14,322 bases of DNA, from the NCBI GenBank assembly GCA_964442365.1, contig CAYTZA010000015.1:1-14322 (forward strand). The letters run 5' to 3'. This DNA is from CAYTZA01 sp964442365 (GTDB lineage Bacteria; Patescibacteriota; Minisyncoccia; Phycocordibacterales; DAORIS01). The translations under genes were made by a program, and so were the position numbers. Under the pieces are notes generated by a model. The model searched no databases. It had not been told where the DNA came from and saw only the letters and a program-made list of their open reading frames with translations. Positions 1-5,840 of this stretch are shown piece after piece; within the stretch, counting starts at the first letter, position 1; every line of letters starts with the position of its first letter.

Positions 1-59
1 AAGGATTCTCAACTCTATTGTCTGTCCAATTTGAATCTGCGGTTCGTATTGCTAAATAG
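1..59 (+). CDS. Possible 3' end of an upstream gene (partial)
   Basis: One plus-strand frame is open from the window edge to a TAG at 57-59 and reads GFSTLLSVQFESAVRIAK, a helix-like C-terminus. If real, the gene converges on rnr, whose stop is 10 bases further on. The piece is too short to assign a family. A minus-strand frame over the same bases also reads plausibly but has no ATG start, so the plus-strand reading is preferred only weakly. Confidence 0.3.
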   Translation, partial: GFSTLLSVQFESAVRIAK

Positions 60-69
60 ATTTAAATTT

Positions 70-1995
70 TTATATCAAAGCGTAATCGAGGGTTCTATTG
101 TCGAGATTGGCAGAGACAACTCTAAATTTGACAGTATCTCCAAGAGAGATTTTTCTTTTAGTTTTTTGACCAACGATTCTGAAGAGTTTTTCTTCAAAGT
201 TATAATAGTCGTCTTTCATATCTCTAAGTCTTGCCATACCTTCGCATTTAGTATTTTTTTCTTCAATAAAGATACCCCAATCAGTAACACCGGTGATTGT
301 GCCTTCAAATTCTTTTCCAACAAATTTAGTCATGTATTCAACTTGTTTGTATTTGATAGATGTACGTTCTGCATCGGCAGCAGCGATTTCTTTTTCTGTA
401 GAGTGTTTTGCTATGCCTTCAAGACGTTTTAATTCTCGAACTTCGTCAGTTTTATTGTGTGTAAGTATGGCTTGAAGGATGCGATGTACTTCAAGATCAG
501 GATAACGACGAATAGGGGAAGTGAAGTGAGTATAGTATTCGAAGCCTAATCCAAAGTGGCCACTGTTTTCTGTGGTGTATATAGCTTTAGCCATAGCTCG
601 TATAGTGGCTGTTTTGAGGAGAGATTCTTCAGGCTTTCCTTGTATCATGGCTAGGGCATTGCGTATGTCCTTGGCTGTTTTAACGGGTTTAAGCTCATAT
701 CCTAAGGCTCGATAGAGCATGGTTAGATCTGCAAGGCGATCGTCAGCTGGACTATCGTGTACACGAAAGAGACCATTGCCACCTTTTTTCTCATGATGTT
801 TGTCTATGTATTCTGCTACTTCTCGGTTAGCAAGAAGCATGAAGTCTTCGACGAGACGGTGTGTATCTCCTCGTACTTTTTTGATTACTCGAAGCGGTAC
901 GCCGTTTTCATCTAGTTCAAACTTTACTTCTTCAGTATCAAAATCAATTGCTCCATCGGCAAATTTCTTTTCACGTAGCTTGTATGCAATTTTATTGAGT
1001 GTATTCATCTCATCGGCAAAGGTTTTATCTTTTCCATCGAGAACATCTTGTGCCGATTCATAACTAAAACGATGATGAGAATTGATAATACCTTTACCAA
1101 ACCAACGCGATAGTACTTCGCCTTCAGTAGTGATTTCAAAAACAGCAGAAAAGACGCGACGTTCTTCGTGAGGATTCAAACTACAAAGATCGTTAGAAAG
1201 GATTTCAGGAAGCATGGGAACAACACGATCTACCATATAGATAGAAGTGGCACGTTCAAGAGCTTCTGCATCGAGAGCTGTTCCTGGTCGCACAAAATGT
1301 GATACATCAGCTATGTGCACACCTATTTCATAAGTGTTATCTCGAATCTTTTTTATAGAAATAGCATCATCGAAGTCTTTTGCATCGACAGGGTCAATCG
1401 TAAAGGTTGGAGTCTCACTGAAATCTTTTCGAGTGGCTCTTTCGGTACGTGGAATCTCTCTTTCGTTTTTGCCAATCTGTTGTGCCTCAACGATTACTTG
1501 TTCAGGAAAATCATCTTTAATACCTTTTTCAATTATGATTGATTGCATTTCTGCTTTGTGATCACCTTTGGTTCCAATCACTTGAACAATCTCTCCAAGG
1601 GGAATTGGTTTATTGTCTGGCCACTCTTTTATACGAACGAGAACTTTTTTCCCTAAAGCAGATTTGTTGGTTTGGTTTTCTTCAAGAAAAAAGGGTACGT
1701 ATATTCTACGATCGTCTGTTTCTACACCAATATGACCCTCTTTGGTGACTACCGTGCCGACAAATTGTTCACGAGCACGCTTAATAATACGCACTACTTG
1801 TGCTTGAGTTTCTTCTTTGGGAGTTAGTCGTGGAAGAATCTGATATGCGACGGTATCTCCTGCAAGGGCATGGTTTAAAAATTCTGGAACGATAACAATA
1901 CGCTCATCGCGATTTTCTGTTTTTATAAAACCGTATCCTTTTGCCGTTGTGCCAACAATACCTTCTAAAAGAGGTTTAGACTCATTTTTATTCAT
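70..1995 (-). CDS. rnr: Ribonuclease R (3'-5' exoribonuclease, RNB family)
   Basis: RNase R degrades RNA processively from the 3' end, including structured RNA, and acts in mRNA decay and rRNA quality control in the cytoplasm. The 641-residue protein has an N-terminal OB/cold-shock domain (about 10-58), a second one (about 79-140), the RNB catalytic domain from about 195, and a C-terminal S1 domain (about 560-641). The metal-binding motif DPVDAKDFDD is intact at 201-210, with Asp201, Asp207, Asp209 and Asp210. The HFTSPIRRYPDL motif is at 490-501. It is shorter than E. coli RNase R (about 810) and lacks its lysine-rich tail. The frame stays open upstream to 2193, but that start would run into rpsP. 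The ATG at 1995 fits both the domain start and a -10 box six bases upstream. No Shine-Dalgarno is visible. It is divergent from rpsP across a 64-base gap. Confidence 0.93.
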   Translation of the reverse strand: MNKNESKPLLEGIVGTTAKGYGFIKTENRDERIVIVPEFLNHALAGDTVAYQILPRLTPKEETQAQVVRIIKRAREQFVGTVVTKEGHIGVETDDRRIYVPFFLEENQTNKSALGKKVLVRIKEWPDNKPIPLGEIVQVIGTKGDHKAEMQSIIIEKGIKDDFPEQVIVEAQQIGKNEREIPRTERATRKDFSETPTFTIDPVDAKDFDDAISIKKIRDNTYEIGVHIADVSHFVRPGTALDAEALERATSIYMVDRVVPMLPEILSNDLCSLNPHEERRVFSAVFEITTEGEVLSRWFGKGIINSHHRFSYESAQDVLDGKDKTFADEMNTLNKIAYKLREKKFADGAIDFDTEEVKFELDENGVPLRVIKKVRGDTHRLVEDFMLLANREVAEYIDKHHEKKGGNGLFRVHDSPADDRLADLTMLYRALGYELKPVKTAKDIRNALAMIQGKPEESLLKTATIRAMAKAIYTTENSGHFGLGFEYYTHFTSPIRRYPDLEVHRILQAILTHNKTDEVRELKRLEGIAKHSTEKEIAAADAERTSIKYKQVEYMTKFVGKEFEGTITGVTDWGIFIEEKNTKCEGMARLRDMKDDYYNFEEKLFRIVGQKTKRKISLGDTVKFRVVSANLDNRTLDYALI

Positions 1996-2030
1996 GGACG
2001 AACTATACCAAAGAGTGTGACAGTTGACCA
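1996..2030 (-). promoter_or_regulatory. rnr promoter, extended -10, predicted leaderless
   Basis: Read on the minus strand, TATAGT (2007-2002) is preceded by TGG, giving an extended -10. TGGTCA (2030-2025) lies 17 bases upstream as a 4/6 -35 match. Six bases separate the -10 from the rnr ATG, so transcription should start at or next to the A of the start codon. The -35 shares five bases with the opposing rpsP -35. Confidence 0.6.
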
Positions 2031-2059
2031 TTCCTAGCTTTTTTGATACGATAGCGCCC
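2024..2059 (+). promoter_or_regulatory. rpsP promoter, predicted leaderless
   Basis: TTGACC (2024-2029, 5/6 to the -35 consensus), a 17-base spacer and TACGAT (2047-2052) preceded by TGA make a well-formed extended -10 promoter. The ATG at 2060 lies seven bases after the -10, where transcription should begin, so the mRNA is predicted to have no leader. Confidence 0.65.
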
Positions 2060-2422
2060 ATGCTCATGATTCGATTACAGAGAACAGGACGCAAGCACGA
2101 ACCAACATTTCGTCTTGTTTTAACTGACTCAAAAAACAGTACTAAAAGTGGTAAGTACTTAGAGGTACTTGGCTCACACGATCCACGTCGCAAAGATGAT
2201 ACTATTTTACATGCAGATCGTATTACTCACTGGATTTCTAAAGGTGCAAAACCTTCAGATACAGTACACAACCTACTTGTTACACGAAAGATTATTAAGG
2301 GGAATAAGATCAATGTTCTTCCTCTTAAGAAGCCTATAAAGAAAGAAGGTGAAGCTGTTGCAGAAACGGTAAAGACAGAAACTTCAGCTGAAACTCCTGC
2401 CGAAGCTCCTGTGCAAGCATAA
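2060..2422 (+). CDS. rpsP: 30S ribosomal protein S16
   Basis: S16 is a small-subunit assembly protein that binds 16S rRNA. The N-terminus MLMIRLQRTGRKHEPTFRLV and the GKYLEVLGSHDPR stretch (31-43) are diagnostic. The 120-residue protein carries a tail after about residue 85 that is first lysine-rich and then rich in Glu, Ala and Thr; E. coli S16 has 82 residues, so the tail is an extension. The frame is open back to 2024, but the ATG at 2060 matches the family start and sits seven bases after a -10 box. ATG 2066 is a less likely alternative. It is the first gene of the rpsP-khpA-trmD block and is followed by a terminator-like hairpin, so it may be transcribed largely on its own. Confidence 0.95.
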   Translation: MLMIRLQRTGRKHEPTFRLVLTDSKNSTKSGKYLEVLGSHDPRRKDDTILHADRITHWISKGAKPSDTVHNLLVTRKIIKGNKINVLPLKKPIKKEGEAVAETVKTETSAETPAEAPVQA

Positions 2423-2453
2423 ATAAATTTTTTATCTGTAGTTCTCCACAGTT

Positions 2454-2475
2454 AAAAGAAGAGCGTTCTTTTTTT
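2454..2475 (+). terminator. Terminator-like hairpin after rpsP
   Basis: AAAAGAA (2454-2460) pairs perfectly with TTCTTTT (2466-2472) across the loop GAGCG, and the T tract runs on to 2475. The stem has only one G-C pair, so termination is probably partial and some read-through into khpA is expected. Confidence 0.5.
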
Positions 2476-2476
2476 G

Positions 2477-2485
2477 TGTTAAAAT
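2477..2485 (+). promoter_or_regulatory. Candidate khpA promoter (extended -10)
   Basis: TGT followed by TAAAAT (2480-2485, 5/6) forms an extended -10 like those of rpsP and rnr. Transcription would start near 2492 and give a leader of about 37 bases. No convincing -35 is seen. A second possibility is AATAAT (2513-2518) with TTAAGA (2489-2494), which would give a near-leaderless mRNA. Confidence 0.4.
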
Positions 2486-2491
2486 ATTTTA

Positions 2492-2506
2492 AGACGTAGA
2501 ACGTCT
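2492..2506 (+). repeat. Perfect inverted repeat upstream of khpA
   Basis: AGACGT and ACGTCT are perfect 6-base arms around a 3-base AGA loop. It lies exactly where the extended -10 at 2480-2485 would start transcription, so in RNA it would be a hairpin at the extreme 5' end of the khpA leader. It could instead be a protein-binding site. No T tract follows, so it is not a terminator. Confidence 0.5.
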
Positions 2507-2528
2507 GTTAGTAATAATCGATATAAAT

Positions 2529-2843
2529 ATGATAGAAAACGATCAGAAATTTCTTGAAGTCGTCGTTACCTCACTTGTAGACAATCCAACGGACGTAAAG
2601 ATTGTTCGTACAGTTGATGAAATGGGCGTACTTCTCACTATGACTGTTAATCCGGCTGATATGGGTAAGATAATTGGACGTGCTGGTAATACAGCAAAAG
2701 CAATTCGTACACTTCTTCGTGTTGTTGGTATGAAGAACAATGCTCGAGTTAATCTTAAGATCAATGAACCTGAAGGTGCTGAACCTAGACAGTCATCAGC
2801 CATGAAAACAGTAGATGAAGCCATGGCAGATCTTGATATTTAG
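2529..2843 (+). CDS. khpA: KH-domain RNA-binding protein KhpA
   Basis: KhpA is a small KH-domain protein that binds RNA. In Firmicutes it works with KhpB/EloR and influences cell elongation and small-RNA function; that role is family knowledge and is not shown here. The KH signature is the helix-turn segment DMGKIIGRAGNTAKAIRTLL, with the GxxG loop at 50-53 (GRAG). At 104 residues it is longer than the usual 75-80, the extra part being a C-terminal acidic tail (about 82-104). It sits between rpsP and trmD, the standard place for this family, but rimM, normally next, is missing. No Shine-Dalgarno precedes the ATG at 2529. A strong terminator follows. Confidence 0.9.
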   Translation: MIENDQKFLEVVVTSLVDNPTDVKIVRTVDEMGVLLTMTVNPADMGKIIGRAGNTAKAIRTLLRVVGMKNNARVNLKINEPEGAEPRQSSAMKTVDEAMADLDI

Positions 2844-2871
2844 TTTTGAAAAGATATTAGAGTATAAAAAC

Positions 2872-2897
2872 AAAAAACCTGACAAACAGGTTTTTTT
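2872..2897 (+). terminator. Intrinsic terminator after khpA
   Basis: AAAAAACCTG (2872-2881) pairs with CAGGTTTTTT (2887-2896) around the loop ACAAA, and T continues to 2897. The A-tract/T-tract symmetry means it could act on both strands. The trmD -35 box lies inside the stem-loop. Confidence 0.8.
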
Positions 2898-2915
2898 GTT
2901 GTAGAATAGTTTTTT
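2879..2915 (+). promoter_or_regulatory. trmD promoter inside the khpA terminator, predicted leaderless
   Basis: CTGACA (2879-2884, 5/6), a 17-base spacer and TAGAAT (2902-2907, 5/6) form a good promoter. Eight bases separate the -10 from the trmD ATG at 2916, so the transcript should start within a base or two of the start codon. The -35 occupies the closing pairs and loop of the preceding terminator. Confidence 0.65.
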
Positions 2916-3566
2916 ATGCATTTCCACGTAATAACCCTTTTCCCACAAGCTCTTGATTCATATATAAATGAATCGATTATTAAACGTGCTCGTGAAGATA
3001 AAAAAATCTTTATTTCCGTATATAATCCTAGAGATTTTGCAGATAACAGTCATGATCGTGTAGACAGAAAACCTTATGGTGGTGGTCCGGGTATGGTTAT
3101 ACAAGCTTTGCCTGTAATCCGTGCGATTGAAGCTTCGCTTAAAAAGATACCTCTTTCGCGTAGAAAAAAAGCAAAAGTTATTTTTCTTTCTCCAAGTGGA
3201 AAACAATTTGATACTGTGTATGCTCAAAAAACAGTTAAAAAATATCAGGATGTGATTATTGTATGTGGACGATATGAAGGGATTGATGCTCGTATAAAAA
3301 AAGTATTTAAAATGGAAGATGTATCGATTGGTCCATTTGTGATTACCGGTGGAGAACTTGGGGCTCTTGTTTTGATTGATTGCATGTCTCGGCAGATCGG
3401 TGGTGTTTTGGGTGATATTGAATCTCTTGAAGAAACTCGTGCCGCAAGTGCAGAGGTATATACAAGACCAGAGATATTTGAATATAAAAAGAAAAAGTAT
3501 CGTGTACCAAAAGTTTTGATATCAGGAAATCATAAAAAAATAGAAGAGTGGAGAATGGAGCACTAA
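2916..3566 (+). CDS. trmD: tRNA (guanine37-N1)-methyltransferase
   Basis: TrmD uses S-adenosylmethionine to methylate N1 of G37 next to the tRNA anticodon, preventing +1 frameshifting. Family motifs are clear: ITLFP (6-10), RKPYGGGPGM (51-60), the knotted cofactor site CGRYEGIDAR (117-126) and SIGPFVITGGEL (137-148), then YTRPEIF and LISGNH. Arg159 aligns with E. coli Arg154. The E. coli catalytic Asp169 aligns with Thr174, and the loop from there to YTRP is four residues shorter. GELPA is GELGA here. Total length is 216 against 255 in E. coli; the missing part is mostly the C-terminal end. The gene has its own predicted leaderless promoter after the khpA terminator, and no rimM lies upstream. 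Confidence 0.94.
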   Translation: MHFHVITLFPQALDSYINESIIKRAREDKKIFISVYNPRDFADNSHDRVDRKPYGGGPGMVIQALPVIRAIEASLKKIPLSRRKKAKVIFLSPSGKQFDTVYAQKTVKKYQDVIIVCGRYEGIDARIKKVFKMEDVSIGPFVITGGELGALVLIDCMSRQIGGVLGDIESLEETRAASAEVYTRPEIFEYKKKKYRVPKVLISGNHKKIEEWRMEH

Positions 3567-3573
3567 AAGCTCA

Positions 3574-3582
3574 TGATATAAT
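3574..3582 (+). promoter_or_regulatory. Consensus extended -10 promoter of the repeat surface protein
   Basis: TGA followed by TATAAT (3577-3582) is a perfect -10 with the TGn extension, eight bases after the trmD stop. No recognisable -35 is present; extended -10 promoters can work without one. Transcription is expected near 3589-3590, inside the palindrome that follows. Confidence 0.6.
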
Positions 3583-3583
3583 A

Positions 3584-3599
3584 ATGTCCAATTGGACAT
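3584..3599. promoter_or_regulatory. 16-bp perfect palindrome, candidate operator
   Basis: ATGTCCAATTGGACAT reads the same on both strands over all 16 bases. It begins one base after the -10, spans the expected transcription start and ends inside the ATG at 3598. This position suits a dimeric repressor blocking initiation. As RNA, its first half would fall mostly upstream of the start site, so a DNA site is more likely than a hairpin. No regulator gene is identifiable from this site. Confidence 0.5.
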
Positions 3600-5358
3600 G
3601 AAAAGAATTTTATCTATAAGTAGAGTTATTTGCGTGGTGTTCTTGTCTGGAATACTTACACTTTCTGTTTATGCTTCTACTACCGATGGCACAATTGACG
3701 CAACGTATAAAACAGCAAAGATTATCGGTACTGTTGGTGGGTATATAAACTTTGGTGCTACTTATGGCAATGTACATGTTACAGATACAGCGCTTACTGG
3801 TTATGCTTGGGGAGAAAATACTGGTTGGATTAATCTGAGTCCAACAAACGGAGGTGTAGCAAATACAAGTGAAGGTGTATTGTCTGGTTACGCATGGGGA
3901 GAGCGTATTGGCTGGATTAACTTTAACCCAACAAACGGTGGGGTGATTATAAATTCTTCAGGAGAGTTTACTGGTTATGCTTGGGGAGAGCGTATTGGTT
4001 GGATTTCTTTTAACTGTAGTACTGAAAGTACTTGTGGTACAACTAACTACAAAGTAAAAACAGATTGGAGACCAGAAAGTGTTCGCAACGCTGCCACCCC
4101 TTCAAATCCAGGATCTTCACCAGGAGGAACTCCGCCAATATCAATTACTCCACCTATACAAACACCTCCGCCTTCTGTACAAAATCCAATAATTCCTCCA
4201 ACTTTTCAAGCTAGTAATCCTACACAAGGACCTTCTTCTGTATTACCATCTGTACAAAATCCAAATACACCACCTATAGATTCTCCGCAAAATTCTGTTG
4301 GTCCAAACGATTCCATTGGTCTTGTTGAAGCATGGAAAAATAGTAGTGAACGTATTGTACGAGAAATACAAACGGGTGGCGATGCTTTGAGGTCTTTGTA
4401 TCAAAATCCTGTTATTGATACTACTACAAAAATAATATCTACTCTGGGAGTAGTTGGTTTACTTGTTGCTGGAATTTCATCGGCAGTACTTTCGGCTATA
4501 TCATTTAGTGAGATTATTCTTTTACCATTTCGTTTATGGACGTTACTCTTGAGTTTCCTTGGTCTCAAAAAGAAATCAAAACCATGGGGAACAGTTTACG
4601 ATAGTATTACTAAACAACCCCTTGATCCTGCATATGTAGTTTTAAAGGGTGCTGATGGTTCTGAAATCGATACATCGATTACAGATCTTGATGGAAGATA
4701 CGGTTTTCTTGCTGGAAATGGGACATATACTGTGATTGCAAACAAAACACATTATACTTTTCCATCAACACGTCTTGCAGGAAAAATTTCCGACGAATTA
4801 TATACGAATTTATATTTTGGAGAACAGATCAGTACATCTGTTGGTACAGTAATTGATCGTAATATTCCTCTCGATCCGCAGAACTTCGATTGGAATGAAT
4901 TTGCTAAATCAGATAAAAAACTAATGAAGTTTTATTCTCGAGGCAATAGATTACTACTTCGTATGAGTGATTGGTTGTTTAGATTGGGAGCTATTATGGC
5001 ACTCATATCACTTTATGCAGTACCGGAGCCTTACAATCTTATTATTTTTATCGTATACGTGATACTTTTTGCTCTTCGTATTGTAGGTTTGCGTCCTCGA
5101 ACATTTGGATCTTTAGTCGAACAACAAACTGGTAATCCTCTGTCTTTTGCTGTTATTCGTGTGATTTCTTCAGTAGCAAATACCGAAATTGCTCATAAAG
5201 TTGCTGATATGTACGGACGATATTATTGTCTTGTTCCAAAGGGTACCTATAGTGTTCGTATTGAGAAAAAGAATTTAGATGAAACATATTCTGTGGTAGC
5301 AGAAATACCACAAGTATTTGCGACAAAAGGTATTATCAATCAAACGTTTACTGTTTAA
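3598..5358 (+). CDS. Secreted membrane-anchored protein, GYAWGE repeats and two carboxypeptidase-regulatory-like domains
   Basis: The role is unknown; the architecture suggests an envelope or surface protein. From the ATG at 3598 it has 586 residues. A signal peptide (likely cleavage VYA|S after 26) leads to three 29-residue repeats at 68-96, 97-125 and from 126, each with GYAWGExxGWI. A Pro/Ser/Asn-rich linker follows (about 165-240), then one or two membrane segments (about 279-323), a carboxypeptidase-regulatory-like beta-sandwich (about 329-392, core KPWGTVYDS to GTYTVIA), a hydrophobic pair (about 463-500), and a second such sandwich (about 502-560, GSLVEQQTGNPLSF to GTYSVRIEKK). The repeat motif recurs in secreted proteins of Candidate Phyla Radiation bacteria. 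A TTG at 3592 is an alternative start. It converges on the receiver gene with a 6-base gap. Confidence 0.85.
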   Translation: MKRILSISRVICVVFLSGILTLSVYASTTDGTIDATYKTAKIIGTVGGYINFGATYGNVHVTDTALTGYAWGENTGWINLSPTNGGVANTSEGVLSGYAWGERIGWINFNPTNGGVIINSSGEFTGYAWGERIGWISFNCSTESTCGTTNYKVKTDWRPESVRNAATPSNPGSSPGGTPPISITPPIQTPPPSVQNPIIPPTFQASNPTQGPSSVLPSVQNPNTPPIDSPQNSVGPNDSIGLVEAWKNSSERIVREIQTGGDALRSLYQNPVIDTTTKIISTLGVVGLLVAGISSAVLSAISFSEIILLPFRLWTLLLSFLGLKKKSKPWGTVYDSITKQPLDPAYVVLKGADGSEIDTSITDLDGRYGFLAGNGTYTVIANKTHYTFPSTRLAGKISDELYTNLYFGEQISTSVGTVIDRNIPLDPQNFDWNEFAKSDKKLMKFYSRGNRLLLRMSDWLFRLGAIMALISLYAVPEPYNLIIFIVYVILFALRIVGLRPRTFGSLVEQQTGNPLSFAVIRVISSVANTEIAHKVADMYGRYYCLVPKGTYSVRIEKKNLDETYSVVAEIPQVFATKGIINQTFTV

Positions 5359-5372
5359 ATCTATTTAAGCAG
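5351..5372. other. Hairpin spanning both stop codons of a convergent gene pair
   Basis: CTGTTTAAA (5351-5359) pairs with TTTAAGCAG (5364-5372) around the loop TCTA: nine pairs with one T-G wobble. It contains the TAA of the repeat surface protein and the TAA of the receiver gene. No T tract follows on either strand, so a role in 3'-end protection or weak bidirectional termination is only a suggestion. Confidence 0.4.
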
Positions 5373-5751
5373 AGAGAGCGCGTGCGATGTGTGAAGGAAT
5401 TTCGTTGATATTGACTGTAGCTTTGATGAGGAATTCTGTTACGCCAAGATCTTTTGCGGCTTGTATATCACCACCTTCACTTAGATTAGAAAGTACTATA
5501 ACTGGTGTTTTTTTAAATTCTGAAGTTTCGCGAAGAGCTTTAAGAATTTCAAAACCACTCATACCAGGCAAAAGAAGATCAAGAAGTATGATATCTGGTG
5601 ATACTTTTGTAATTTTTTCAACAGCACCTTCTCCTTTTTCGATAAGTGTTATTTCGGCACCTGTGGAACTTAGTTTTCCTGAGACGAGACCACCCAAAAA
5701 CTGATCATCTTCAACAATTACTATTTTCTTTCCGGTAAGTTTTGTATCCAT
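5365..5751 (-). CDS. Stand-alone response-regulator receiver (CheY-like)
   Basis: This is a single phosphoacceptor domain of 128 residues with no output domain. It probably relays phosphate from a histidine kinase to a partner protein in the cytoplasm. The acidic pocket is in VIVEDD (Glu14, Asp15, Asp16), the predicted phosphorylated Asp58 lies in LLDLLLPGMSG, the switch Ser88 in VIVLSNLSEG and the conserved Lys110 in FLIKA. No kinase gene lies in the window, so its partner must be encoded elsewhere. It is convergent with the gene on its 3' side and divergent from the S74 protein gene, separated from it by 89 bases. The start is fixed by the ATG at 5751, eight bases after a -10-like TATGAT, with no Shine-Dalgarno. 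Family assignment is secure; the pathway is not. Confidence 0.92.
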   Translation of the reverse strand: MDTKLTGKKIVIVEDDQFLGGLVSGKLSSTGAEITLIEKGEGAVEKITKVSPDIILLDLLLPGMSGFEILKALRETSEFKKTPVIVLSNLSEGGDIQAAKDLGVTEFLIKATVNINEIPSHIARALSA

Positions 5752-5787
5752 AATAGATAATCATATAGTATTGTGAAAAAGTGTCTA
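5752..5787 (-). promoter_or_regulatory. Receiver gene promoter, predicted leaderless
   Basis: On the minus strand, TAGACA (5787-5782, 5/6), a 16-base spacer and TATGAT (5765-5760, 5/6) end eight bases before the ATG. Transcription should start at about 5752-5753, directly before the start codon. Confidence 0.5.
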
Positions 5788-5792
5788 TAGTG

Positions 5793-5840
5793 TGGACATT
5801 TTTTAACTCATACCTGTGATACCATAAGAGTACGAAATAT
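5793..5840 (+). promoter_or_regulatory. Candidate promoter of the GIGTT-repeat/S74 protein gene
   Basis: TGGACA (5793-5798) is a 5/6 -35 match, back-to-back with the receiver gene's -35. The best-spaced -10 is weak (TGTGAT, 5815-5820, 16-base spacer); TACCAT (5820-5825) preceded by TGA is an alternative extended -10. Either gives a leader of about 8-14 bases. A weak AAGAG lies 10 bases before the ATG. Confidence 0.3.

Noticed and set aside
31..432. Plus-strand reading frame of 133 codons opposite rnr
   Set aside because: It is antisense to the conserved S1 and RNB-end region of rnr, very Phe-rich, and shows no recognisable domain.
1996..2193. Upstream extension of rnr to give a 707-residue protein
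   Set aside because: The extra 66 residues have no family similarity, overlap rpsP on the other strand, and a -10 box sits right before the ATG at 1995.
3592..3597. TTG start for the repeat surface protein
   Set aside because: The ATG two codons later is a better start and gives a standard signal peptide; the difference is only two residues.
3584..3601. Five-codon reading frame (ATG TCC AAT TGG ACA TGA) overlapping the surface-protein start
   Set aside because: It is a by-product of the 16-bp palindrome, and its ATG lies upstream of the expected transcription start.
3799..4020. Spaced DNA repeats resembling a small CRISPR-like array
   Set aside because: The 87-base period is a multiple of three, stays in frame, and encodes the GYAWGE protein repeats.
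5782..5798. Second copy of the operator palindrome at 3584-3599
   Set aside because: It shares only the TGTC and GACA ends; the spacing and centre differ, and the match is explained by two -35 boxes.
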